Shown here piece after piece: positions 23,851-31,169 of a stretch of 40,987 nt of DNA. Numbering within the stretch: position 1 is the stretch's first letter; each line of letters starts with the position of its first letter. Made by a program: the position numbers and the translations under genes. Under the pieces are notes generated by a model, which saw only the letters and a program-made list of their open reading frames with translations, was not told where the DNA came from and searched no databases. The stretch spans positions 1 through 40,987 of IMG/VR virus record IMGVR_UViG_3300009149_000095, one strand, 5' to 3'. This DNA comes from a virus.

Positions 23851-24866
23851 TGAGCGATAATAAAGTGAACAATAAATTAGATTTCAGAAATGTGAAGAAT
23901 TCTCAATTTGGAGGAGCACAGACTGATAGAATGGAGTTCTCAGAGCTTCAATCTTCTAAGAGGGTATATCATACTACTCCTATCTTAAAAGATGCTTATA
24001 CTCACTTTATTCAGCAAACAAACGTAGATGGTTATCCAACATTCGTAGAGTACTGGCAAGCAACAAGTTCTGCAAAAGACAAGTTGCAATTTAGTTCAGA
24101 TGTTGCAGGAAGTAAAGCAGGAACTTATATTGTTCTTCAAGAATACTTAACTAAGAGAACTCATGTTCTTTATTATGTTGTAAGTGGAAGTGGGGTTGCT
24201 CCAGGAATAGGAGATATAGAAACTCCAATTAATATAGTAACTAATGATTCTGCTGCGTTAATAACGTATGCAACAAAACTAGTAATAGATGCTATTGATG
24301 AGTTTACTGCAATACAAAATGGATTACTTAGTAGTTTTTTAGAGATAGAGTATTTTCAATTTGGAGAAACTTCAGCAATTGACGTAGGGACTACTGGATT
24401 TATTAGTACCAGATTGGTGAACGGGACTAGTTTTAAAGTAGGGGAAGTCGTATTAGAATATGATGTAAATGGACACCCTATTTATAATGGAAGTACATTA
24501 AAAGGACTATTATACAATCCGTATACTGCAAGTTTCGATGTTGAAAGAGATGAAATAACTGTTACTGCAACAGTTGATCTAGATCCACTAATATCAAAAG
24601 ATCCTACTATATATAATGTTGCAATGACTACCGCTAATACTGAGTACAGCTTAGTACTACCACTAGAGACTAAAAGGTTTCAGATGAACATACAAGATCA
24701 TAAAAGTAAATATACAGTGTCGTGGGTTTCAGGAGGAGCAATTTTAACAAAAAGTCCCGGAACTACATATGAAGAACAAGGATTAGAGGTAATACCAGGA
24801 AAAGATACTATTTATTTTACAGGAAAGAAGAACAATTTAACAATGGAGATCGTCACATGGAAATAG
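23850..24866 (+). CDS. Probable tail or appendage protein, 338 aa
   Basis: ATG 23850 overlaps the previous stop and follows a GGAAAAGGG site, making it better than the in-frame ATG 18 bases upstream. Beta-rich protein; residues about 40-130 (Tyr-Trp-Gln-Ala, Val-Leu-Tyr-Tyr-Val-Val-Ser-Gly) and 230-338 look like separate sandwich domains. No recognised enzyme motif. Context suggests a virion protein. Confidence 0.6.
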   Translation: MSDNKVNNKLDFRNVKNSQFGGAQTDRMEFSELQSSKRVYHTTPILKDAYTHFIQQTNVDGYPTFVEYWQATSSAKDKLQFSSDVAGSKAGTYIVLQEYLTKRTHVLYYVVSGSGVAPGIGDIETPINIVTNDSAALITYATKLVIDAIDEFTAIQNGLLSSFLEIEYFQFGETSAIDVGTTGFISTRLVNGTSFKVGEVVLEYDVNGHPIYNGSTLKGLLYNPYTASFDVERDEITVTATVDLDPLISKDPTIYNVAMTTANTEYSLVLPLETKRFQMNIQDHKSKYTVSWVSGGAILTKSPGTTYEEQGLEVIPGKDTIYFTGKKNNLTMEIVTWK

Positions 24867-24939
24867 TGAAGAATTGTTATAAAAGAAAAAATTAAATAGT
24901 AGTAAAAATAATAAACTACTAAATCTTTAGGAGGATTAA

Positions 24940-25881
24940 ATGGCTTTAGAAAAATTAGTATTCGATGTAACGGATGCAAACACAATCGCAGACAGTCACA
25001 GTGTAGGGGCTTATGTACGATCATCAGATGGTACACTAATTACACATAGTACCGTTGGAGGCAAGGAAGCATTGGATGTAAGTCTCGCAGACGGTGTAAA
25101 CGTAGAGGTAGATTTATCTCACGTAGATGACTCAGTAAGACTTGGAGATGGTACTACACTATTTACAGGAACTACTGTAGGACCAGACACAGGGTTAGAT
25201 GTTAATATAATTAACGCTTCTATTGCTGTAACTGCAACAGACTTAGACATTAGAGATTTGGTATTTGCTACTGACTCAGTAGACGTAAGTGGATCAGAAG
25301 TTTCTTTAGATGCTGCAACTTTAGCTGCATTAGAAACAATCAATGCTGTTCAATCAGGTGTATGGGATATCGGAACTGTAACTACTTTAACAGGTATTAC
25401 AAATGATGTAAACATTGCTGATGGTGGAAACTCAATCACTGTTGATGCTGTTGATTTAGACATTAGAGATCTTACTGCTGCAAGTGACTCAGTAGCTTCT
25501 CATCTATTTGACGGAGCTGGTACTGCATTAACTTCAACTTTAGTTGGAGGAGATCAAGCATTAGACGTAAACATCTCTAATACTATCTCTATTAATGACG
25601 CTGCTTTAGCTGATACTGCAATCCTATCTGCTGCTGATACACTAGCTGCTGCTGGAACTGCTGAAAAAGTAGTTGCTGCTAACTTAGCTTCTAGAAAGTA
25701 TTTATTTGTGAAAAACCACGACAATAGAGTTATGTATGTTGGTGGATCTGGAGTGGATGCTGCAACTGGATTTCCAGTATCTCCGGGTTCTGTAATTGAA
25801 CTTAGAGCTGGAGCTTCTGTTGATGTTTATTATGATTCTGCTAAGTCAGGACATGCTATTAGAACTCTAGAGTTAAGCTAA
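24940..25881 (+). CDS. Abundant virion-type protein with internal repeats, 313 aa
   Basis: A strong AGGAGG site lies 5-6 bases before the ATG, and the codon choice (GCT, TCT, GTT, GGT) is biased much like the coat gene, both suggesting high expression. The protein is Ala/Asp/Thr/Val-rich with almost no basic residues. The block Leu-Asp-Ile-Arg-Asp-Leu...Asp-Ser-Val occurs twice (about residues 99-115 and 169-185). The last 80 residues form a compact beta domain with Lys-Tyr-Leu-Phe-Val-Lys-Asn. Probably a fibre, head fibre or decoration protein. Confidence 0.6.
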   Translation: MALEKLVFDVTDANTIADSHSVGAYVRSSDGTLITHSTVGGKEALDVSLADGVNVEVDLSHVDDSVRLGDGTTLFTGTTVGPDTGLDVNIINASIAVTATDLDIRDLVFATDSVDVSGSEVSLDAATLAALETINAVQSGVWDIGTVTTLTGITNDVNIADGGNSITVDAVDLDIRDLTAASDSVASHLFDGAGTALTSTLVGGDQALDVNISNTISINDAALADTAILSAADTLAAAGTAEKVVAANLASRKYLFVKNHDNRVMYVGGSGVDAATGFPVSPGSVIELRAGASVDVYYDSAKSGHAIRTLELS

Positions 25882-25890
25882 ATAATAATT

Positions 25891-25924
25891 ATAGAATGGG
25901 GGTTGACAAAGCCCCTATTTCTAT
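25891..25924 (+). other. Long RNA hairpin after the 313-aa gene
   Basis: ATAGAATGGGGG (25891-25902) pairs with CCCC-TA-TTCTAT (25912-25924) across a nine-base loop, with one bulged T and one G-T pair. No T-run follows, so it is not a classic terminator. It may protect or process the mRNA. Confidence 0.55.
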
Positions 25925-25950
25925 GATAGTCTGAAAGGAAAAAGGATTTT

Positions 25951-26163
25951 ATGGAAGGAAATTTTAATGCAAGTGACAAAGAAAAGCTAATAGAGTTCTT
26001 AAATATGCTAGGAACTAAAGCAAAACTTAATGATCTATCTATAGGAGAGTCTATCAAATTTTATGGACTACTGAGTTATATACAAAAAGAGCTTCTTCCT
26101 AAAATAGAATCTAACATACTTGAGGTAATTCAGGTAACTGAAGAAGAGAGTAAGGAAGAATAA
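25951..26163 (+). CDS. Small helical phage protein, 70 aa
   Basis: AAAGGAAAAAGGA precedes the ATG. The product is helical, with Asp-Lys-Glu-Lys-Leu-Ile-Glu-Phe-Leu, Ile-Lys-Phe-Tyr-x-Leu-Leu-Ser and Leu-Leu-Pro-Lys-Ile-Glu-x-Asn-Ile-Leu-Glu-Val, a pattern I have the impression of seeing in other podoviruses without a known role. It overlaps the HNH gene by one base. Confidence 0.6.
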   Translation: MEGNFNASDKEKLIEFLNMLGTKAKLNDLSIGESIKFYGLLSYIQKELLPKIESNILEVIQVTEEESKEE

Positions 26164-26750
26164 TGCTAAAATGCGGAAGGTGTGGAGAAATTAAAGAGCT
26201 TAGGTGTTTTAATAAAGATTCCTCTAAAAAAAGAGGTCACGCTTCTTATTGTAAGATCTGTAAAAAAGAAAGAGAACTTGAAACTAAGGATGTTATAATT
26301 TCCAGACGCAGAAGGTATTATGAAAAAAATAAAGAAAGAATTTTAGAGTTACAAAAAGAAGATAGACGTAATAATCCAGACAAATATAAACAAAGAGAGT
26401 TATTAAGGTCGGAATCAAAGAAAGAATATCGTAATAAAAATAAAGAAGCTTTGAAGAAGAAAAAATCAAGTTACAGAAAAAAGAACCAGAGTAATTATAA
26501 TGCTAGAGAAGCAAAAAGAAGGGCAGGAAAATTACAAGCGACTCCTAATTGGTATGAGAAAGATAAAATAGAATTTGTATATAAAAAATCCAAAGAACTA
26601 AGTAAACTTCTTGGGGAACAAATGGAAGTTGATCATATAATACCGTTACAAGGAAAAGATGTGTGCGGATTACATGTATGGGAGAATTTGCAGATATTGG
26701 AAAAGTCTCTAAACGTAAGCAAAGGTAATAGGAGTTATTATGTCATATGA
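26163..26750 (+). CDS. Free-standing HNH homing endonuclease, 195 aa
   Basis: A zinc knuckle pair, Cys4-x2-Cys7 and Cys30-x2-Cys33, starts the protein. A long Lys/Arg/Glu helix rich in basic residues follows. The C-terminal 43 residues form an HNH site: Val-Asp157-His158-Ile-Ile-Pro-Leu, Gly-Leu-His171-Val, Asn175-Leu-Gln, Asn184, Lys-Gly-Asn189. It most likely cuts DNA at a related site and spreads by repair. It sits between two structural genes with tight overlaps on both sides, as expected for a mobile insert that adopted local translation signals. Confidence 0.88.
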   Translation: MLKCGRCGEIKELRCFNKDSSKKRGHASYCKICKKERELETKDVIISRRRRYYEKNKERILELQKEDRRNNPDKYKQRELLRSESKKEYRNKNKEALKKKKSSYRKKNQSNYNAREAKRRAGKLQATPNWYEKDKIEFVYKKSKELSKLLGEQMEVDHIIPLQGKDVCGLHVWENLQILEKSLNVSKGNRSYYVI

Positions 26751-27051
26751 GGTTCTTGACGGTCCTTCAAAACAATTTAAATTAAGTGCGGTAAACACTA
26801 CTACTCCAGTTGAAGTGTATGCTAGTGGATCTGCTTTTGCAGAAAGAAAAGTGATAACCTTACAAGCCGATGGCAAGTTTTACATCTATTTTGCTGATGA
26901 AGGTGAGACTCCTAATGCAGCAACAGTAAGTGCTAATGGATTTATCCAATATAAGGACGCTAAGGAGTCATATGAAGCCACTGGATCTCAGGCAGTATTC
27001 GTATTGGCTGTAGCAGGCACAGTGGATATACGAGGAGCTGAGAGAGCGTAA
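26740..27051 (+). CDS. Small virion-type protein, 103 aa
   Basis: Starts inside the HNH gene behind AGGAG. Beta-rich with Lys-Val-Ile-Thr-Leu-Gln-Ala-Asp-Gly-Lys-Phe-Tyr-Ile-Tyr-Phe and Tyr-Glu-Ala-Thr-Gly-Ser strands, no cysteine. It resembles the C-terminal domain of the 313-residue gene in overall style (beta domain giving values to a compact sandwich), not by clear identity. The function is unknown. Confidence 0.55.
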   Translation: MSYEVLDGPSKQFKLSAVNTTTPVEVYASGSAFAERKVITLQADGKFYIYFADEGETPNAATVSANGFIQYKDAKESYEATGSQAVFVLAVAGTVDIRGAERA

Positions 27052-27518
27052 TGGGTATAAGGGATGATTTTACTTCAGTAGCAGAACAAGTTCCATTTGA
27101 TAATGAAACTAATGGGTTCGATGCTGAAAATATACAAGAAGCAATTGAGGAAGTAGGTGCAGGTGCGTCTCCAGGATATACCTTCTCTAGGCCAGGGGAT
27201 CATTCCGGTGATACTTGGTTAAAAATAGCGGGAGGGGTAGTCTCTAATAGATCTGGGATACCTATATTTATATCAAACCCAATACTAACAACTGTAGTTG
27301 CTACATGTGAAAATTTAAATACCTATGATGTCAAAATATATACTCATGATGGGGATTCTATAAATCTATCCCTTATCACAACTCTTAGTGTTATTAGTTC
27401 TAGAAGAGAGACTTTTAACCTAAACATCTCGTTAACTGAAGGTAAGCAAGTTGCTGTTAGAACTACAGGGTCAGTGAAGAATCCTGGCGTAAATATCCAA
27501 CTAAAAGGTAGTAGTTAA
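27051..27518 (+). CDS. Small fibre-like protein, 155 aa
   Basis: Residues 14-34 carry Phe-Asp-Asn-x-Thr-Asn-Gly-Phe...Asn-Ile-Gln-Glu-Ala-Ile-Glu-Glu, the stalk motif also seen in the large fibre and the next gene. The rest is a beta-rich domain. Coupled to neighbours by TAATG overlaps on both sides. Probably a short appendage or the tip module of a split fibre. Confidence 0.6.
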   Translation: MGIRDDFTSVAEQVPFDNETNGFDAENIQEAIEEVGAGASPGYTFSRPGDHSGDTWLKIAGGVVSNRSGIPIFISNPILTTVVATCENLNTYDVKIYTHDGDSINLSLITTLSVISSRRETFNLNISLTEGKQVAVRTTGSVKNPGVNIQLKGSS

Positions 27519-28261
27519 TGAAGATATTAAAAAACTCTACGAGCACAGATATAGAGATAACTTCAATAGGTCTTAGTGTAATAGCGTTATCTTCATATAC
27601 GGTAAATGTTGAGGATTATCTACTGCTGGCATCAGACGATTCTATAACAGAACTAACATCTCTTATATCTTCTGGAGATATTGTAGTAAATGATGGGACT
27701 TCCGACCTATCATCAACAGATGGACTTAATTATATCAAATACCCAGATTTTGCTGGAAGCTCTAGGTTTGACAACTCTACTAATAGTTTTACTAGCACTA
27801 ATGTACAAGATGCTATCGAAGAAGCGGCTTCTGGTGGGGTAACAATTGAACAACTGATTGAATTTGAAGGATATGAAAACACTACAACCCACAGTACCAC
27901 TTCTAATGGTTGGGTTCAAAAATCAGGATACCCATATACGACTTCAACTAAAAGCCCTGGAAAATACAAAATAGACCATACAGCACAATTATCACAAACT
28001 AAACGAGAAAGTCCTCTAGGATATCAGATTCAATGGAGAACAGGAACCTCTGGATCGTGGATTACTTTGTATGAAGTGAAGTGGGGATCTGGAGCAGAAA
28101 ACTCTAGTTATTACGATATAAAAAGTGGAATCAGTGTAATAGAACTTTCTACTGAAACTAATTTTCAAATAAGGTTTATGTTTGGATATACAGTAGATGG
28201 TGGGACCGCTAGAATGCAAAAAACGAATATAACACTATGGAAAGTAGATAATAATATATAG
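27518..28261 (+). CDS. Fibre-like protein, 247 aa
   Basis: The N-terminal 80 residues are a beta domain; then Phe-Asp-Asn-Ser-Thr-Asn-Ser-Phe...Asn-Val-Gln-Asp-Ala-Ile-Glu-Glu (about 84-103), then a jelly-roll-like C-terminus (about 115-247) with several Trp and Tyr residues in strand positions that could contact sugars. No catalytic motif. Likely a host-contact protein; the binding target is unknown. Confidence 0.6.
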   Translation: MKILKNSTSTDIEITSIGLSVIALSSYTVNVEDYLLLASDDSITELTSLISSGDIVVNDGTSDLSSTDGLNYIKYPDFAGSSRFDNSTNSFTSTNVQDAIEEAASGGVTIEQLIEFEGYENTTTHSTTSNGWVQKSGYPYTTSTKSPGKYKIDHTAQLSQTKRESPLGYQIQWRTGTSGSWITLYEVKWGSGAENSSYYDIKSGISVIELSTETNFQIRFMFGYTVDGGTARMQKTNITLWKVDNNI

Positions 28262-28269
28262 GAAATAAT

Positions 28270-28926
28270 ATGTACACATACTCAATAACTAACGACACAT
28301 TAAATGCCAAAGCAAACACTTGGTTATTAGATACTAAGATAAAAGCATCTAATATAACAATAGCACTGGAATCAGTATCTACTTCTGAAGACAGTCTTAC
28401 TATAGAGTTTAAGACAGCAATATCCTCTACAGAAAAAACAACATTAGACGGGTTAGTGTCATCACACAATGGTCTAGATCAAGTAAAGGTAGTACCTCCA
28501 TTGACAGAAGTTCAGCAGTTAGCTTTTTCAGCTAATCACACAGAAGACGGGAAAACGTTATACTTAAAGATCCATGGGATGAAAGCAGTATTGCCAGCAG
28601 CAACACTCGATGTTGATGGAGTTACCATCATTCCAACAGAACATGAATTTTTATTTACATTACCATACACAGAGAGTTACTTACAAGGTGCTGAAATATT
28701 CGTTGATATCCTAGCTCAAACTGACATGAGCGTTAAACACCCTGTATATGGGGTTGTTGAACAATACGGATATGATGTTTGTATGGGAAAGGTTATATAT
28801 AAAAGAGAAGCTAAATATGCAGCTAGACTACCTGCTGGATTGCAAGTAAGTGCTATATGTAAAAATGTAGAGTTAGTGGAGCAAGAAATGGGAGTTAATT
28901 TTATACTCCATGAGATTAGGGTATAA
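28270..28926 (+). CDS. Probable virion protein, 218 aa
   Basis: Starts with a short beta segment and a helix (residues 12-60), then a beta-rich core containing Leu-Tyr-Leu-Lys-Ile-His-Gly-Met and Glu-Ile-Phe-Val-Asp-Ile-Leu. The C-terminal part is rich in Val, Glu and Tyr with two cysteines. AGGAAA lies before the ATG. Not recognised; the position is among tail appendage genes. Confidence 0.55.
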   Translation: MYTYSITNDTLNAKANTWLLDTKIKASNITIALESVSTSEDSLTIEFKTAISSTEKTTLDGLVSSHNGLDQVKVVPPLTEVQQLAFSANHTEDGKTLYLKIHGMKAVLPAATLDVDGVTIIPTEHEFLFTLPYTESYLQGAEIFVDILAQTDMSVKHPVYGVVEQYGYDVCMGKVIYKREAKYAARLPAGLQVSAICKNVELVEQEMGVNFILHEIRV

Positions 28927-28928
28927 TA

Positions 28929-29168
28929 ATGAAAAAAGAATGTAAACTATGTAAATATTTTTGGAATATATTAATAGCTATAGACCAATTAGCTAATGCT
29001 ATCTTATTTGGAGATCCTCAAGAAACGATATCTTCGAGATCTGGTAAAAGAGTAAATACTCAAAAATGGGCATATTATCTATGTAGAATGTTGCATATAT
29101 TAGACCCGAATCATTGTAAAAAATCAATATTAGAAGACGAAGGTGAAGACCAAATATTAGAGGATTAA
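28929..29168 (+). CDS. Conserved small phage protein, 79 aa
   Basis: Ile-Ala-Ile-Asp-Gln-Leu-Ala-Asn-Ala followed by Gly-Asp-Pro-x-Glu-Thr-Ile-Ser-Ser-Arg and a late His-Cys (residues 17-40 and 63-64) is a pattern I recognise from small proteins in many unrelated phages and prophages, function not settled. Four cysteines (Cys5, Cys8 and two later) could bind metal. Hydrophobic part 12-26 may be membrane-associated. Confidence 0.65.
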   Translation: MKKECKLCKYFWNILIAIDQLANAILFGDPQETISSRSGKRVNTQKWAYYLCRMLHILDPNHCKKSILEDEGEDQILED

Positions 29169-29177
29169 GGGAACATT

Positions 29178-29816
29178 ATGCAAAATGAAGAAAAGAAAAA
29201 ATTAATGATGCAGGCTCTGCAAAATCTACAAGATAGGAAATTAGATCAACGTCAGTCACAAAAGATAGGACTTTCTAATCCAGACTTATCTTCTCAGAAT
29301 CTAGCAAAAGGTGCTCTAGATAAAGATGTACTAAAAGTAAAAGGTGGAGATGTTGGTAGAGATGTAACTGAAGGTAGAACTAGAATATCAGGAGGGGTTC
29401 CTAAAATTGATACAGCATCTATTCAAAAGCAAACACCGATTGATGACTTTACATCAATGCAGTATGATATCAAAAAAAACCGTCTCATAAAGGATTTCAA
29501 GAAAGCTGCTGACGCTGGAGATAAAAGCGCTATGGAAGCGTTAAAAGATGCTGCTATGAAGCTCAAAATGGGAGCTAGAACAGGTTTAAAAGCTCTACCT
29601 ATAATAGGTGGTGCAGCTAGTCTCCTAATGAATCCTGAGGACGCTAGTGCCGCTATTCCGGGCTTAGACAGCTCAGAGAGTGTAGGTATGTCTGCTGCAG
29701 ATGAAAATCAAATGATAGCAGAAAGACAGGCTCAAGTAGACTATGGTCAGTCTCCTGCAGCTAAAGACAAGCTTAGGATGGAATTACTGGCAAAACTGGC
29801 AGGGAATAGAAAGTAG
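29178..29816 (+). CDS. Putative internal virion or head-related protein, 212 aa
   Basis: Gln/Lys/Ala/Asp-rich with an unstructured first 110 residues, then a helix and a small Gly/Ala hydrophobic stretch (about 138-165: Ala-Leu-Pro-Ile-Ile-Gly-Gly-Ala-Ala-Ser-Leu-Leu) resembling the Gly/Ala hairpins of ejection proteins. It ends the appendage block before the next late promoter. The role is inferred from composition only. Confidence 0.5.
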   Translation: MQNEEKKKLMMQALQNLQDRKLDQRQSQKIGLSNPDLSSQNLAKGALDKDVLKVKGGDVGRDVTEGRTRISGGVPKIDTASIQKQTPIDDFTSMQYDIKKNRLIKDFKKAADAGDKSAMEALKDAAMKLKMGARTGLKALPIIGGAASLLMNPEDASAAIPGLDSSESVGMSAADENQMIAERQAQVDYGQSPAAKDKLRMELLAKLAGNRK

Positions 29817-29871
29817 TAACATATTGAAAATACAAACAAAATCTATGATTTGGATGTATAAAACCATACAA

Positions 29872-29889
29872 TTTAACAACTATATATAG
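29872..29889 (+). promoter_or_regulatory. T7-like late promoter, standard form
   Basis: TTTAACAACTATATATAG then AGA, identical over 18 bases to the copies at 16770 and 36095. The predicted start is 17 bases ahead of the 90-residue gene's ATG. Confidence 0.7.
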
Positions 29890-29905
29890 AGAACAGGAGA
29901 ATGTT

Positions 29906-30178
29906 ATGTCTAAAATGGCTTTAAAAGCGGAACTATTAAAGATGCTTCGTGATGAAATGATGGACGAAGCAAAAGAAGAGGGAATGTCAGGAATGATGGA
30001 ATCTCTAAAAGAAAGAAAACATGGTATGATGGGTGATATGCCTCATAAGAAAATGCAAGCAACTATCATGGCTGATGATGAAAAAGGACTTATTGAAGGA
30101 GCTAAAAAGCTTCCAGAGATCCTAAGTAAAGCTGAAGAGTTCTCAAAAGCTCGTAAGAATGCAAAAAAGAAAAAATAA
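29906..30178 (+). CDS. Met-rich small protein, 90 aa
   Basis: Thirteen Met residues, most in the first 55 positions, within a charged helical sequence ending in a run of Lys/Ala. AGGAG precedes the ATG and its own promoter lies just upstream. No known domain. Position before the neck gene suggests a head or neck assembly role, unproven. Confidence 0.6.
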   Translation: MSKMALKAELLKMLRDEMMDEAKEEGMSGMMESLKERKHGMMGDMPHKKMQATIMADDEKGLIEGAKKLPEILSKAEEFSKARKNAKKKK

Positions 30179-30203
30179 TAACTTTAATATATAGGAGTCA
30201 ACT

Positions 30204-31169
30204 GTGGCAAGAGTATTAACAGGAGACAGTATGGTGAACTCTGTACGAAAGCGCACCATGACACCAGAAGATACCAGTGTATTTACTGATGACGATATAT
30301 TAGAAATTGTAGACGAAGAATTAAATGTTCAGGTACTTGATAAGCTAATAGTACTTCATGGGGAAAATCTTACAATAGAAGTAGATGTCCCAAGAAACAC
30401 AGAAGGATCTTACACAATACCTTATAGGGCTGTCGGTAATAAGTTACGAGACATATCCCTGATTAGTGGTTCTGCTATTTTTGAGATGTCACAAATAAGC
30501 ATTGGAGAACTTCCTGACTACGCTTATGGAGATTCTTTGTTGAGCTATATCGATAAGTTCTACGTGCAAAATAACAAAATACACTTAATAGATACTACTA
30601 GATCATACGAATCTCTTAGGATTAGATATTACCTAAGACCTAGCTTCTTAACTAAATTAGATAAAGCTGGTGTTATTTCTGAAATAGTTAAAGATACTAT
30701 CTTAAATACTCTAACAATAACTATGTCAAGTGTCGGTAAAAACTTTACCGATAACAGTAAATATGATATTGTTGGACATAATTCTCCTAATAATATAAAA
30801 GCTTTTGATAAGCAACCTACTTCACTCACTACAGGTACTACCGGAATCATAGTATTTAATCTAGACGATTTCGGAAAAGAATTGACAGACATAGAAGTGG
30901 GTGACTATATGACAATTGCACAAGAAACTCCAGTTCCTAATATACCAACAGAAATGCATCCTCTTCTTGCTCAGGCTGCTGCAGTAAATATACTAGAGTC
31001 ATTGACTGATACTGAAGCTTTGTCAAACGCTGAGAGAAGAATGAGTAAAATGACAACAGCAGTACAAACACTTATCGATGATAGAGTTGAATTAGCCCCT
31101 AAGAAGATCAAACCTAGACATGGAACATTGGCATCATCAATACGTCCTAATAATAGAGGTAAATACTAA
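30204..31169 (+). CDS. Putative head-tail adaptor (neck) protein, 321 aa
   Basis: GTG 30204 is chosen because AGGAG sits 6 bases before it. The C-terminal third has helices with Met-His-Pro-Leu-Leu-Ala-Gln-Ala-Ala-Ala and Asp-Asp-Arg-Val-Glu-x-Ala-Pro-Lys-Lys-Ile-x-x-Arg-His, which I associate with neck proteins next to nozzle genes in P22-like phages. The middle holds a beta insertion (about 165-250). The stop overlaps the nozzle gene by one base. It would bind beneath the portal ring and carry the tail. Confidence 0.6.
   Translation: MARVLTGDSMVNSVRKRTMTPEDTSVFTDDDILEIVDEELNVQVLDKLIVLHGENLTIEVDVPRNTEGSYTIPYRAVGNKLRDISLISGSAIFEMSQISIGELPDYAYGDSLLSYIDKFYVQNNKIHLIDTTRSYESLRIRYYLRPSFLTKLDKAGVISEIVKDTILNTLTITMSSVGKNFTDNSKYDIVGHNSPNNIKAFDKQPTSLTTGTTGIIVFNLDDFGKELTDIEVGDYMTIAQETPVPNIPTEMHPLLAQAAAVNILESLTDTEALSNAERRMSKMTTAVQTLIDDRVELAPKKIKPRHGTLASSIRPNNRGKY

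Noticed and set aside
25903-25927. TTGACA and TATGAT as a promoter before the 70-residue gene
   Set aside because: Only 13 bases separate the boxes, and both lie within the strong hairpin, which explains the sequence better.
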